Positions 1-6,103 of a stretch of 6,111 bases of DNA are shown piece by piece. The notes below the pieces were generated by a model. That model was given only the letters and a program-made list of their open reading frames with translations. It searched no databases and was not told the DNA's origin. A program made the position numbers and the translations under genes. The DNA is from Muribaculaceae bacterium (GTDB taxonomy: Bacteria; Pseudomonadota; Alphaproteobacteria; Rs-D84). The first letter of the stretch is position 1. Each line of letters begins with the position of its first letter. The stretch lies in contig JAMPEH010000151.1 in assembly GCA_023665245.1 (NCBI GenBank), positions 1-6,111 of the forward strand. The letters are read 5' to 3'.

Positions 1-1
1 G

Positions 2-490
2 ATGCTGGAAAAAGGCGCCTCCAAGGAGGAACTCATCGCGGCGGCGGACTATTTTATCTCCCACGTCCGGCATGTTTTCACGGTGCAGACGCTCGCCTAC
101 CTGATCAAGGGCGGCAGGCTTACCAAGTTTAAGGGGACGCTGGCGGAGACGCTGGATATGAAACCCGTCCTGATCGTGGACGAGAGCGGCGCACTGTCGG
201 TCATCAAGACCGTCCGGGGCAGGAAAAAATCTCTCCGCTACCTCGTCGAATACGCGAAGGAGACAGGATACCACCTGGAAAACCAGACGGTCGCCCTCTG
301 CCACGGCGAGGACAGGGAGTCTCTCGGCTTCGTGGACACGATGGTGCAGGAAACCTTTCACCCCAGACACACCGCCGTCTTTGTCGTGGGCTGCGCCATC
401 GGCGCCCACACCGGGCGGGGAATCGTGGGCTTCTGCTTTTTTGACGCCGATGACGGGCCCTATGCGGATTATTTCAAAGAGGAAGACTAA
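2..490 (+). CDS. DegV family fatty-acid-binding protein (3' part, N-terminus cut by window edge)
   Basis: This is the C-terminal 162 or so residues of a DegV-family protein. Members are cytoplasmic proteins of about 280-290 residues that bind a fatty acid between two domains; in FakA/FakB systems they present it to a kinase for phospholipid synthesis. The first ATG (position 2) is probably internal, because the family needs over 100 further residues upstream and the frame is open to the window edge. Visible signatures are FTVQTLAYLIKGGRL (residues about 26-40, the family's FTVxxLxYLxxGGR motif), the MKPVLIVDESG strand, TVRGRKKSL (about 69-77), and near the end IGAHTGRGIVGF, matching the conserved GAHTGPG ligand-loop region. 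The proline of that loop is Arg here. It ends 6 bases before the acetyltransferase gene and is probably cotranscribed with it. Family assignment is firm; whether it serves a FakA kinase cannot be seen here. Confidence 0.9.
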   Translation: MLEKGASKEELIAAADYFISHVRHVFTVQTLAYLIKGGRLTKFKGTLAETLDMKPVLIVDESGALSVIKTVRGRKKSLRYLVEYAKETGYHLENQTVALCHGEDRESLGFVDTMVQETFHPRHTAVFVVGCAIGAHTGRGIVGFCFFDADDGPYADYFKEED

Positions 491-496
491 AAGACG

Positions 497-1753
497 GTGA
501 ACAGCATGGAAGAGCATAGACAGACTTACACTTACCTGGAGACAAACGGAGACTTTCAGATGCGGGAGCTGGACCACGGCGACCTGGAGCAGTTCAACGC
601 GCTGCTGCAGTACGCCTTTCAGGTCACCTCCTACGACCTGCTTCAGACGGGATGGCAGCAAGACGAGATCAAGTACGCCAAACGCCCGATTCTGGAGGAG
701 GCGTATGTGCTGGGCTGGTTTTACCACGAAAAACTCGCCTCCATGATCGTCGTCTACTCCATGAAGGTCAACGTCCACGACACCATCATGGACATGGGCG
801 GCATCACAGGCGTCGCCACCTACCCGGAGTACACCGGGCGCGGGCTGATCCACTCCCTGATGCAGCGGGCGCTGGACTATATGCACGATCAGGGAATGCT
901 CCTCTCCTTCCTCTATCCCTACTCGATCCCCTTTTACCGCAGGATGGGCTGGGAGATCGTGTCCGACAAGCTCTCCTTCACCGTCCGGGACACCCAGCTG
1001 CCCAAGGCGCGCCCCGTGGGCGGCATGGTGGAGCGCGTCGATCTGGACTCCGAGGACTACCACAACGTGCACGCCTATTTTTCCCTGCAAAGGCACGGCG
1101 CGCTCATCCGCGACGCCCTCTCCTGGGAAGAGTACTGGCGCTGGGACAACGAGGACATCATCGCCGCCGTGTACTACAGCAAGGAGCACAAGCCCCTGGG
1201 ATACGTGGTCTACTACATCGCCAACGAAATTTTTCATATTAAGGAAATGGTCTACCTGAATATCGAGGCCAACTACGGGCTCTGGAATTACATCAGCGCG
1301 CATTTCTCCATGATTACTCAGGTACAGGGGGACAATTACTCCGGCGAGCCGATGGCTTACCTGTTCGAGGACAGCGAGATCACGGAGACGATCTCGCCCT
1401 ACATCATGGCGCGCGTCATCGACGTCAGGGCGTTTCTCTGCGAATATCCGTTCCAGATACAGCCCGAGGACTTCAAGCTGCACTTTCGCGTCCACGACGA
1501 GATGGCTCCCTGGAACGAGGGAAACTACATGGTCTCATGGCACGACGGCAGGACGGTCTGCGAGCGGGTGGAGGACAACCAGTCGATCAACGTGGTCGAG
1601 CTGTCGGTCAATACCCTGACCGCCATGCTGATGGGCTACAAGAGACCGTCCTACCTCTACGAGCACGAGAAGCTGCAGACGGAATACTACATGCTCACCT
1701 GGCTGGAGCGCATGATTCCGGTGGAAAAGGCCTATTTCTCGGATTACTTCTAA
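497..1753 (+). CDS. Eis-like GNAT N-acetyltransferase with C-terminal SCP2-like domain
   Basis: A complete 418-residue protein of the Eis/YP_-type GNAT family, which uses acetyl-CoA to acetylate amines. In mycobacterial Eis the substrates are aminoglycosides and protein lysines; the substrate here is unknown. The N-terminal GNAT fold covers roughly residues 20-165, with the acetyl-CoA loop in GVATYPEYTGRGLIHSLM (105-122; pattern V-x-x-P-x-x-x-G-R-G) and PYSIPFYRRMGWE (141-153). Tyr147 sits where Eis has its proposed general acid Tyr126, and the chain ends in Phe, as Eis does, where the C-terminal carboxylate takes part in catalysis. These two matches come from memory of the family, not an alignment. 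A second, degenerate GNAT region (about 170-290) and an SCP2-like C-terminus (about 300-418) complete the usual 400-residue architecture. The start is GTG, 13 bases after an AGGA; an in-frame ATG at 506 (415 residues) is the alternative. Probably cotranscribed with the preceding degV-like gene. Confidence 0.85.
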   Translation: MNSMEEHRQTYTYLETNGDFQMRELDHGDLEQFNALLQYAFQVTSYDLLQTGWQQDEIKYAKRPILEEAYVLGWFYHEKLASMIVVYSMKVNVHDTIMDMGGITGVATYPEYTGRGLIHSLMQRALDYMHDQGMLLSFLYPYSIPFYRRMGWEIVSDKLSFTVRDTQLPKARPVGGMVERVDLDSEDYHNVHAYFSLQRHGALIRDALSWEEYWRWDNEDIIAAVYYSKEHKPLGYVVYYIANEIFHIKEMVYLNIEANYGLWNYISAHFSMITQVQGDNYSGEPMAYLFEDSEITETISPYIMARVIDVRAFLCEYPFQIQPEDFKLHFRVHDEMAPWNEGNYMVSWHDGRTVCERVEDNQSINVVELSVNTLTAMLMGYKRPSYLYEHEKLQTEYYMLTWLERMIPVEKAYFSDYF

Positions 1754-1767
1754 ACCGCGGCAAGGTC

Positions 1768-3045
1768 CTACCCCAAAGCCTCCGCGATCGCCTGACAGGT
1801 TCTGTCAATCTCCTCGTCGGTGTGCGCGTCGGACACGAACATCGCCTCAAACTGGGACGGCGCCACGTAGATGCCCGCCTCGAGCATACGGTTGAAATAC
1901 GCCGCGAACGCCTTCTTGTCACAGCGGCATGCGTCCTCGTAATTCTCCACGCCGCCCTGCGCACTGTCATCAGGCAGGAAAAACGCCGTGAGCAGCGATC
2001 CGGCCCGGTTTACCGCAAGCCCTGCCCTGCGGAAAGCTTCCTCCAGCCTTGCGGCGCGCCGGTCGTTCCTCTCATAGATCCCCGGATCCTCCATCAGAAT
2101 CTTCAGGGTCGTGACGCCCGCCGCCACCGCGACAGGATTCCCCGACAAGGTTCCCGCCTGGTAGACGCTGCCCAGCGGTGCCACGCAGGACATGATCTCC
2201 CGCCTGCCGCCGTATGCGGCCAACGGCATCCCGCCGCCCACGATCTTGCCGAAAGTATACAGGTCCGCATGGACGCCCGTGTACGACGATGCACCGCCTA
2301 TAGATAAACGAAATCCCGTTATCACTTCATCGAAAATCAAGAGTGCCCCGTGCTTGTGTGTGACGGCGCGCAGTGATTCCAGAAAACCCTCCTTCGGGGG
2401 CACCACTCCCATATTCGCCGCCACCGGCTCCACGATGACCGCCGCCACCTCCCCGGGATTCTCCTCGAACAGCCTGCGCACGGATTCTTCGTCGTTGTAG
2501 ACCGCCGTCAGGGTGCACGCCGCATATCCCGTGGGGACGCCCGCGCTGTCCGGCACCGACTGCGTCATAAGCCCAGAACCGGCTTTGACCAACAGCCCAT
2601 CGGAATGCCCGTGATAGTTCCCGGCGAACTTGATGATCTTCTCCCTGCCGGTGAATCCCCTCGCCGCGCGCACGGCGCTCATCACCGCCTCGGTGCCGGA
2701 GCTCACGAGACGCACCATCTCCACATCCGGGACGCAGACGCCGATCCGCTCCGCGAGCTCCACCTCCCCCGCCGTGGGCGCGCCGAAGGTGAGTCCGCCG
2801 CCGCACGCCTGCCGCACCGCCTCGACCACCCGGGGATGCGCGTGCCCCAGAATGCCCGGCCCCCAGGAGCAGACATAGTCCAGATACCGATTGCCGTCCA
2901 CGTCGTAGAGCCACGCCCCCTGCGCCCGCTCCACGAAAAAGGGATGTCCGCCCACCGCGCCGAATGCCCGCACCGGCGAGTTTACCCCGCCGGGAATACA
3001 CCGCTTTGCCCTGTCAAAAAGTTTTTCCGATTCGTCTCTTTTCAT
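1768..3045 (-). CDS. hemL: Glutamate-1-semialdehyde 2,1-aminomutase
   Basis: A PLP enzyme that converts glutamate-1-semialdehyde to 5-aminolevulinate, the last step of the C5 route into tetrapyrroles. The chosen ATG at 3045 gives 425 residues, the family norm, starts with MKRDESEKLF as typical HemL proteins do, and has AGGAG 4 bases upstream. Longer in-frame starts exist (ATG 3060, TTG 3084) but add non-conserved residues. Landmarks are IPGGVNSPVRAF (17-28), SSGTEAVMSAVRAAR (115-129), NYHGHSDGLLV (143-153), FDEVITGFR (238-246, PLP-pyridine Asp239), TFGKIVGGGMPLAAYGGR (264-281, Schiff-base Lys267) and YQAGTLSGNP (295-304). All key residues are present, so the enzyme looks functional. These motifs separate it from ordinary class-III aminotransferases. 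It is the last gene of the visible operon, 82 bases after hemB, and its stop faces the acetyltransferase stop 14 bases away. Confidence 0.97.
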   Translation of the reverse strand: MKRDESEKLFDRAKRCIPGGVNSPVRAFGAVGGHPFFVERAQGAWLYDVDGNRYLDYVCSWGPGILGHAHPRVVEAVRQACGGGLTFGAPTAGEVELAERIGVCVPDVEMVRLVSSGTEAVMSAVRAARGFTGREKIIKFAGNYHGHSDGLLVKAGSGLMTQSVPDSAGVPTGYAACTLTAVYNDEESVRRLFEENPGEVAAVIVEPVAANMGVVPPKEGFLESLRAVTHKHGALLIFDEVITGFRLSIGGASSYTGVHADLYTFGKIVGGGMPLAAYGGRREIMSCVAPLGSVYQAGTLSGNPVAVAAGVTTLKILMEDPGIYERNDRRAARLEEAFRRAGLAVNRAGSLLTAFFLPDDSAQGGVENYEDACRCDKKAFAAYFNRMLEAGIYVAPSQFEAMFVSDAHTDEEIDRTCQAIAEALG

Positions 3046-3049
3046 ATTG

Positions 3050-3054
3050 CTCCT
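3050..3054 (-). promoter_or_regulatory. Ribosome binding site of hemL
   Basis: AGGAG on the - strand, only 4 bases before the ATG at 3045. The spacing is short, but this start gives the canonical MKRDESEK N-terminus. The competing ATG at 3060 is preceded only by GGGG at 2-base spacing, and the TTG at 3084 has no clear site. Confidence 0.65.
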
Positions 3055-3127
3055 GTCCATTTCCCCGCTGTGCCGCCAGTCCAAGCAACTTGATGGTTTC
3101 GCAAAATATTTTTACCGTTATATCGTT

Positions 3128-4084
3128 TTACATCCAGCGGACCGCATCCAGTGCATGATAGGTGATGATAATCTTCGCCCCGGCGCGTTTCATCGCCGTC
3201 AGGTTCTCCATGACGACCCGCCTCTCGTCGATCCAGCCGTTCTCCGCCGCCGCCTTCACCATCGCATACTCGCCGCTCACATTGTACACCGCGAGAGGCA
3301 TGTTAAATTCCAGCGCCGCCTCCTTCAGCACGTCCAGATACGCCAGCGCCGGCTTCACCATCACGATATCCGCGCCCTCCTCGATGTCCGCAGCGATCTC
3401 CCGCAGCGCCTCCTGCCCGTTGGCGCAGTCCATCTGATAGCTTCTGCGGTCCCCGAACTCCGGCGCCGAGTGCGCGGCTTCCCGGAAAGGTCCGTAGTAC
3501 GCGGAGGCAAACTTCGCGCTGTAGGCCATGATCGGGAGCTGGGCAAACCCGGCGCTGTCCAGTCCCTGCCGGATCGCCTCCACCCGTCCGTCCATCATGT
3601 CCGAGGGCGCCACCATATCCGCTCCCGCCTCCGCCAGGCTCACCGCCATCCTGACTAAGAAGGGAAGCGTCTCGTCATTCACAATCTCGCCGCCGTGCAC
3701 CATGCCGCAGTGCCCGTGGGAAGTGTACTCGCACAGACAGACATCCACGATAACATAGATCTCCGGATAATTTTCCCTGATGTAGCGCACCGCCCGCTGC
3801 GTGACGCCGTCCGCCGCGTACGCCTGGCTGCCCTGCGGATCCTTGTGCCCTGGAATCCCGAACAGCATGACGCCGCCGATTCGCGCCTCCCTCACCCGGT
3901 CGAGAATCTCCCCCAGCCGGTCGATGGAATACTGGAAGACGCCCGGCATGGACGCGACCGGATTCCGGATATCCTCCCCCTCGATCACAAAAACCGGGTA
4001 GACCAGATCGCCGGGACACACCCTCGTCTCCCGCACCAGCGACCGGATCCGCTCGTCTCTTCTCAGCCTTCTGAATCGGTACAT
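3128..4084 (-). CDS. hemB: Delta-aminolevulinic acid dehydratase (porphobilinogen synthase), zinc type
   Basis: Condenses two 5-aminolevulinate molecules to porphobilinogen in the cytoplasm, the step after HemL. The ATG at 4084 gives 318 residues, close to the usual 320-330, and is preceded by GGAGG with 8-base spacing. The protein starts MYRFRRLRRDERIRSLVRET, as the family does. Both Schiff-base lysines are visible: Lys191 in AYSAKFASAYYGPFR and Lys244 in DIVMVKPAL. The metal motif DVCLCEYTSHGHCG (114-127) keeps three cysteines (116, 118, 126), so this is the zinc-dependent class and not the Asp-rich magnesium class. Other landmarks are PVFVIEG, GVMLFGIP and APSDMMDGRVEAIR (159-172). Its start lies inside the end of the upstream cobA-hemD gene (22-base overlap), suggesting translational coupling. 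The frame is open further upstream to a GTG at 4198, but that 38-residue Gly/Cys/Arg-rich extension is the hemD tail read in another frame. Confidence 0.97.
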   Translation of the reverse strand: MYRFRRLRRDERIRSLVRETRVCPGDLVYPVFVIEGEDIRNPVASMPGVFQYSIDRLGEILDRVREARIGGVMLFGIPGHKDPQGSQAYAADGVTQRAVRYIRENYPEIYVIVDVCLCEYTSHGHCGMVHGGEIVNDETLPFLVRMAVSLAEAGADMVAPSDMMDGRVEAIRQGLDSAGFAQLPIMAYSAKFASAYYGPFREAAHSAPEFGDRRSYQMDCANGQEALREIAADIEEGADIVMVKPALAYLDVLKEAALEFNMPLAVYNVSGEYAMVKAAAENGWIDERRVVMENLTAMKRAGAKIIITYHALDAVRWM

Positions 4085-5700
4085 ACTCTTATCCTCCCTC
4101 TCTCCGCCCTGCACAGACACTCCACAACCGCCTCCACACTGGACTCTGCCGCGACGAGCGGCTTTTCCGCCGTATGGCGTCTCAGCTCCTCCGCGCACCG
4201 CGCGCCTATGCAGACATATCTGCTCGTATCGTTGGCGATTCCCGCCTTCGTAAGCCCCTCGAAATAAGCCCTCACGCTCCCCGCGGAGCCGAATATGAGA
4301 TAATCAGGCTTTTGCGGAAGCGCCGCCGCGCGCCTGTCCTCCCGCACCTCCACATCGTAGAGCGGGTAATCCCTGAAAGGAATATCCTTTTCCCGGAAAA
4401 TGCGCGGCAGCTCCGGGCTTCCCTGCCTCGCCCGCAAAAATACCGCCCGGGCGCTTCCGGGTTCTCTCCCGGCTTCTCTGCCGGACTCTCCCGCAGAGCC
4501 TTTGCTGTCCTCCTCCTGCACGGCCTCCCCGCGGCTTTCCTGCCGGGACTCTTCCTCCATCCGCGCGGCCAATCCCTGCGCCAGATGAACCGTGTCGTAT
4601 CTTTCCGGCTGGTAATCCGCGTAGAGGCCCGCCTCCGCAAGCCCCCCCGCCGTGCCAGGCCCGACCGCCGCGATCCGCCGCCCACACAGGGCGCGCAAGT
4701 CCCGCCGCTCGCGCTTCATCTTATCCAGAAATACGCCGACTCCGTTCGGGCTGGTAAATACAAGCCAGCCATCCTCCGGAAAATCCGGCAGCGGCTCGTC
4801 GTTTGGCCGCAGTTCCAGAAAGCCCATGTCGCACACGGCGATGCCGACTGCCGCGAGCGCGGCGGACACCCTGGCGGCAAAACGGGGAGTCCCCGCAATA
4901 CCCGCCGTGACCTCCGGCTTCAAGCCCATCTCCCCACAAAACGCCCGCGGATTTTCCGCGCAGGCTGTCTCCTCCGCCAGCAGTTCCAGCTCCGCCACCG
5001 CACCGACTACGATCACCGCCGGGGAGCCGAACCCCTGCCTGCGGACTTCCTGCACGAGGCGGCCGAGCAGTGCGCGCAGGCACCTCTGCCGCGCCGTGGT
5101 GCCCTCCATGATCACGGCGCAGGGCATATCCGGGGACTTTCCCGCCGCCAGAAGTCCCGCCGCGATCTCTTCCAGGCGGTGCATTCCCATCAGAATCACC
5201 AGCGTGCCGCCAAGCCGCGCCAGCACGTCGAAATCCATCGCCGCACCGTCTGCCGCAGCCGTGCCGGTCACCACGGTGACGCTCGAGGCGAGCCCCCGGT
5301 GTGTCGCCGGAATGCCCGCCGCAGCGGGCGCGGCGATCGCGGAAGTGATTCCCGGAACCTCCTCGCAGCGGATTCCCGCCTGCCGCAGCGCCAGAAACTC
5401 CTCTCCCCCTCTGCCAAACACATACGGGTCGCCGCCTTTCAGGCGCACCACCGTCTTTCCCTCCCGCGCCTTTTCCACCAACAGCGCGTTGATCTCGGAC
5501 TGCGGCATGGAATGTCTGCCGCAGCGCTTGCCCACGTAAATTTTCTCACAGTCCGCCGCCGTCCACGACAACAGCTCCTCAGGCGCCAGGCTGTCATAGA
5601 CTAAAACCTCGCAGCTTCGCAAAAGCCTGAACGCCCGCAGCGTCACGAGTCCCGCGTCCCCGCAGCCGCCGCCTGTCAAGTACACTTTTCCTGATTTCAA
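4063..5700 (-). CDS. cobA-hemD: Fused uroporphyrinogen-III C-methyltransferase / uroporphyrinogen-III synthase (CobA-HemD)
   Basis: A 545-residue bifunctional protein. Residues about 1-245 are the SAM-dependent methyltransferase that turns uroporphyrinogen III into precorrin-2 (to siroheme and cobalamin). Visible are VYLTGGGCGDAGLVTLRA (6-23, the SAM loop, with Cys where many relatives have Pro), VGKRCGRHSMPQSEIN (56-71), VVRLKGGDPYVFGRGGEE (84-101), VPGITSAIAAPAAAGIPATHRG (115-136) and LVILMGMHRL (167-176). Residues about 262-540 are the synthase that cyclises hydroxymethylbilane with ring-D inversion. This family is poorly conserved, but FTSPNGVGVF (315-324), IAAVGPGTA (343-351) and DYLIFGSAGSVRAYFE (466-481) fit well. 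A charged linker (381-418) splits the synthase part and is described separately. The start is TTG with GAGG 7 bases upstream; an in-frame TGA at 5711-5713 rules out any longer protein. The fusion is common in clostridia. It is the first gene of the visible operon and overlaps hemB. Confidence 0.93.
   Translation of the reverse strand: MKSGKVYLTGGGCGDAGLVTLRAFRLLRSCEVLVYDSLAPEELLSWTAADCEKIYVGKRCGRHSMPQSEINALLVEKAREGKTVVRLKGGDPYVFGRGGEEFLALRQAGIRCEEVPGITSAIAAPAAAGIPATHRGLASSVTVVTGTAAADGAAMDFDVLARLGGTLVILMGMHRLEEIAAGLLAAGKSPDMPCAVIMEGTTARQRCLRALLGRLVQEVRRQGFGSPAVIVVGAVAELELLAEETACAENPRAFCGEMGLKPEVTAGIAGTPRFAARVSAALAAVGIAVCDMGFLELRPNDEPLPDFPEDGWLVFTSPNGVGVFLDKMKRERRDLRALCGRRIAAVGPGTAGGLAEAGLYADYQPERYDTVHLAQGLAARMEEESRQESRGEAVQEEDSKGSAGESGREAGREPGSARAVFLRARQGSPELPRIFREKDIPFRDYPLYDVEVREDRRAAALPQKPDYLIFGSAGSVRAYFEGLTKAGIANDTSRYVCIGARCAEELRRHTAEKPLVAAESSVEAVVECLCRAERGRIRVCTDSEG
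4093..4097 (-). promoter_or_regulatory. Ribosome binding site of hemB
   Basis: GGAGG on the - strand, 8 bases before the ATG at 4084 and inside the hemD coding region. It decides the hemB start over the longer open frame reaching a GTG at 4198, and with the 22-base gene overlap suggests coupled translation. Confidence 0.85.
4447..4560 (-). other. Charged low-complexity insertion within the HemD domain
   Basis: Codes for residues 381-418 of CobA-HemD, from MEEESRQESRG to EPGSARAV. It is rich in Glu, Ser, Gly and Arg, with no hydrophobic core residues. It sits between the helix following YDTVHLAQGLAAR and the strand AVFLRARQG, where typical HemD proteins have a short turn of about 5-10 residues (family knowledge). 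It is probably a disordered surface loop, so the enzyme need not be harmed. Flanking sequence remains in frame and HemD-like on both sides, which argues against a frameshift. Confidence 0.7.
4453..4488 (-). repeat. Short 12-bp tandem repeat inside the HemD linker
   Basis: Three imperfect 12-base units, reading on the - strand as GAGAGTCCGGCA-like copies (common core GAGAxxCCGGxx), encode ESGR-EAGR-EPGS (residues 405-416). The period is a multiple of three, so copy number can change without breaking the frame. The repeat is a plausible origin of the enlarged linker by replication slippage. Confidence 0.55.
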
Positions 5701-5707
5701 TTCTTTT

Positions 5708-5711
5708 CCTC
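5708..5711 (-). promoter_or_regulatory. Ribosome binding site supporting the TTG start of cobA-hemD
   Basis: GAGG (within GTGAGGAAAAG) lies 7 bases upstream of the TTG at 5700. An ATG a little further upstream (5714-5716) is followed directly by an in-frame TGA, so it cannot start this gene. TTG is therefore the best start. Confidence 0.8.
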
Positions 5712-5753
5712 ACATGAAATTCTGATAAGACCTGATTGATCGTGTCTATTACT

Positions 5754-5782
5754 GTTATAGCCTATTTTAAAGGAATCTGCAA
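5754..5782 (-). promoter_or_regulatory. Candidate sigma-A-type promoter of the cobA-hemD-hemB-hemL operon
   Basis: On the - strand, TTGCAG (5777-5782) and TATAAC (5754-5759) are separated by exactly 17 bases. The -10 box matches the consensus at 5 of 6 positions, the -35 box at only 3 of 6. Transcription would start near 5747, giving a leader of about 46 bases before the TTG start. That leader is too short for a cobalamin riboswitch and shows no obvious one. In such AT-rich sequence a chance match is possible. Confidence 0.45.
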
Positions 5783-5811
5783 ATCCCTGAAAGCACTCAT
5801 TTCGGCGGTGC

Positions 5812-5852
5812 AAAGGCGCATGGTTTACATTTTATTGTTTCCATGCGCCTTT
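5812..5852. terminator. Perfect 12-bp inverted repeat, possible terminator
   Basis: AAAGGCGCATGG (5812-5823) and CCATGCGCCTTT (5841-5852) are exact reverse complements around a 17-base AT-rich loop. The structure lies about 40 bases downstream of the small - strand gene ending at 5891 and upstream of the tetrapyrrole operon promoter, the right place to separate the two units. The arms end in A/T runs (AAA...TTT), as bidirectional terminators often do, but the U-tract is only three bases and the loop is long. A repeat-element or regulatory hairpin is possible instead. Confidence 0.45.
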
Positions 5853-5890
5853 ATGCTGTTATTGTAATATTAAATTGTTCTATGACTATG

Positions 5891-6103
5891 CTACGCTAAC
5901 TGCATGACTTCAGCTTCCATTTCTTTTAATTCATCAAAAGACAATAAAGAGACACAATCCGCAATCTCTTCCAATGTCATTTTTCCCTTTTTTATCAATC
6001 TTTCGGCTGTCTTTCTCTCCGTTTCCTTTTCAATATCTCTCGCATAAGTTCTCATGATCTGCTCATCATCAAATAAACTCATCATAATCGTTACTACCTC
6101 CAC
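5891..6103 (-). CDS. Small charged protein, possibly the C-terminal tail of an Rpn/PD-(D/E)XK transposase-like nuclease
   Basis: A - strand frame ending at 5891 and open to the window edge. If it starts at the GTG at 6103 it is 70 residues. An ATG at 6085 (64 residues, MMSLFDDEQIM...) has a good GGAGG at 6097-6101, with 11-base spacing. Otherwise it is the end of a longer gene outside the window. The protein is helical and charged: LFDDEQIMRTYARDIEKE, then a Lys/Glu/Arg stretch, then KKGKMTLEEIADCVSLLSFDELKEMEAEVM. This layout (MxxLFDxE, charged helix, a small 'KGxMxLEEIA' helical unit) resembles from memory the C-terminal tails of Rpn-type recombination-promoting nucleases common in Lachnospiraceae. 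The nuclease domain itself is not visible. Its codons are AT-rich, unlike the other genes here. Confidence 0.5.
   Translation of the reverse strand: MEVVTIMMSLFDDEQIMRTYARDIEKETERKTAERLIKKGKMTLEEIADCVSLLSFDELKEMEAEVMQLA

Larger units (their letters stand above)
5701..5890. other. AT-rich intergenic region
   Basis: A stretch of 190 bases without a credible gene on either strand. It holds the cobA-hemD ribosome binding site and candidate promoter on its left and the 12-bp inverted repeat on its right. Base composition is clearly more AT-rich than in the genes to the left. No tRNA, CRISPR repeat or recognisable riboswitch was seen. Confidence 0.7.

Noticed and set aside
6..23. Loss of function of CobA because of Cys in place of Pro in the SAM loop (residues 6-23 of the protein)
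   Set aside because: The positions given here are residues of CobA-HemD, not window bases. The glycines and Asp of GxGxGD are kept, and as I recall Cys occurs at this position in other gut Firmicute CobA proteins.
1537..2307. + strand open frame of 256 codons running across the convergent junction
   Set aside because: It overlaps both the acetyltransferase and hemL, two well-supported genes, and its Arg/His-rich translation has no recognisable motif.
4085..4198. A 38-residue Gly/Cys/Arg-rich N-terminal extension of HemB starting at a GTG
   Set aside because: It overlaps the end of cobA-hemD in another frame, has no family support, and the ATG at 4084 has a strong GGAGG at ideal spacing.
4447..4560. 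Frameshift in hemD as the cause of the odd linker sequence
   Set aside because: HemD-like sequence continues in the same frame on both sides, and the linker has a coherent 4-residue repeat encoded by 12-base units.
4174..5604. Long + strand open frame of 476 codons opposite cobA-hemD
   Set aside because: It is rich in Arg, Pro and His with no recognisable domain, as expected of the complement of a GC-rich gene; the - strand frame encodes a clear CobA-HemD.
5701..5760. Cobalamin riboswitch upstream of cobA-hemD
   Set aside because: The leader from the candidate promoter is only about 46 bases and no B12-box-like GCCACTG was seen; a B12 riboswitch needs roughly 200 bases.
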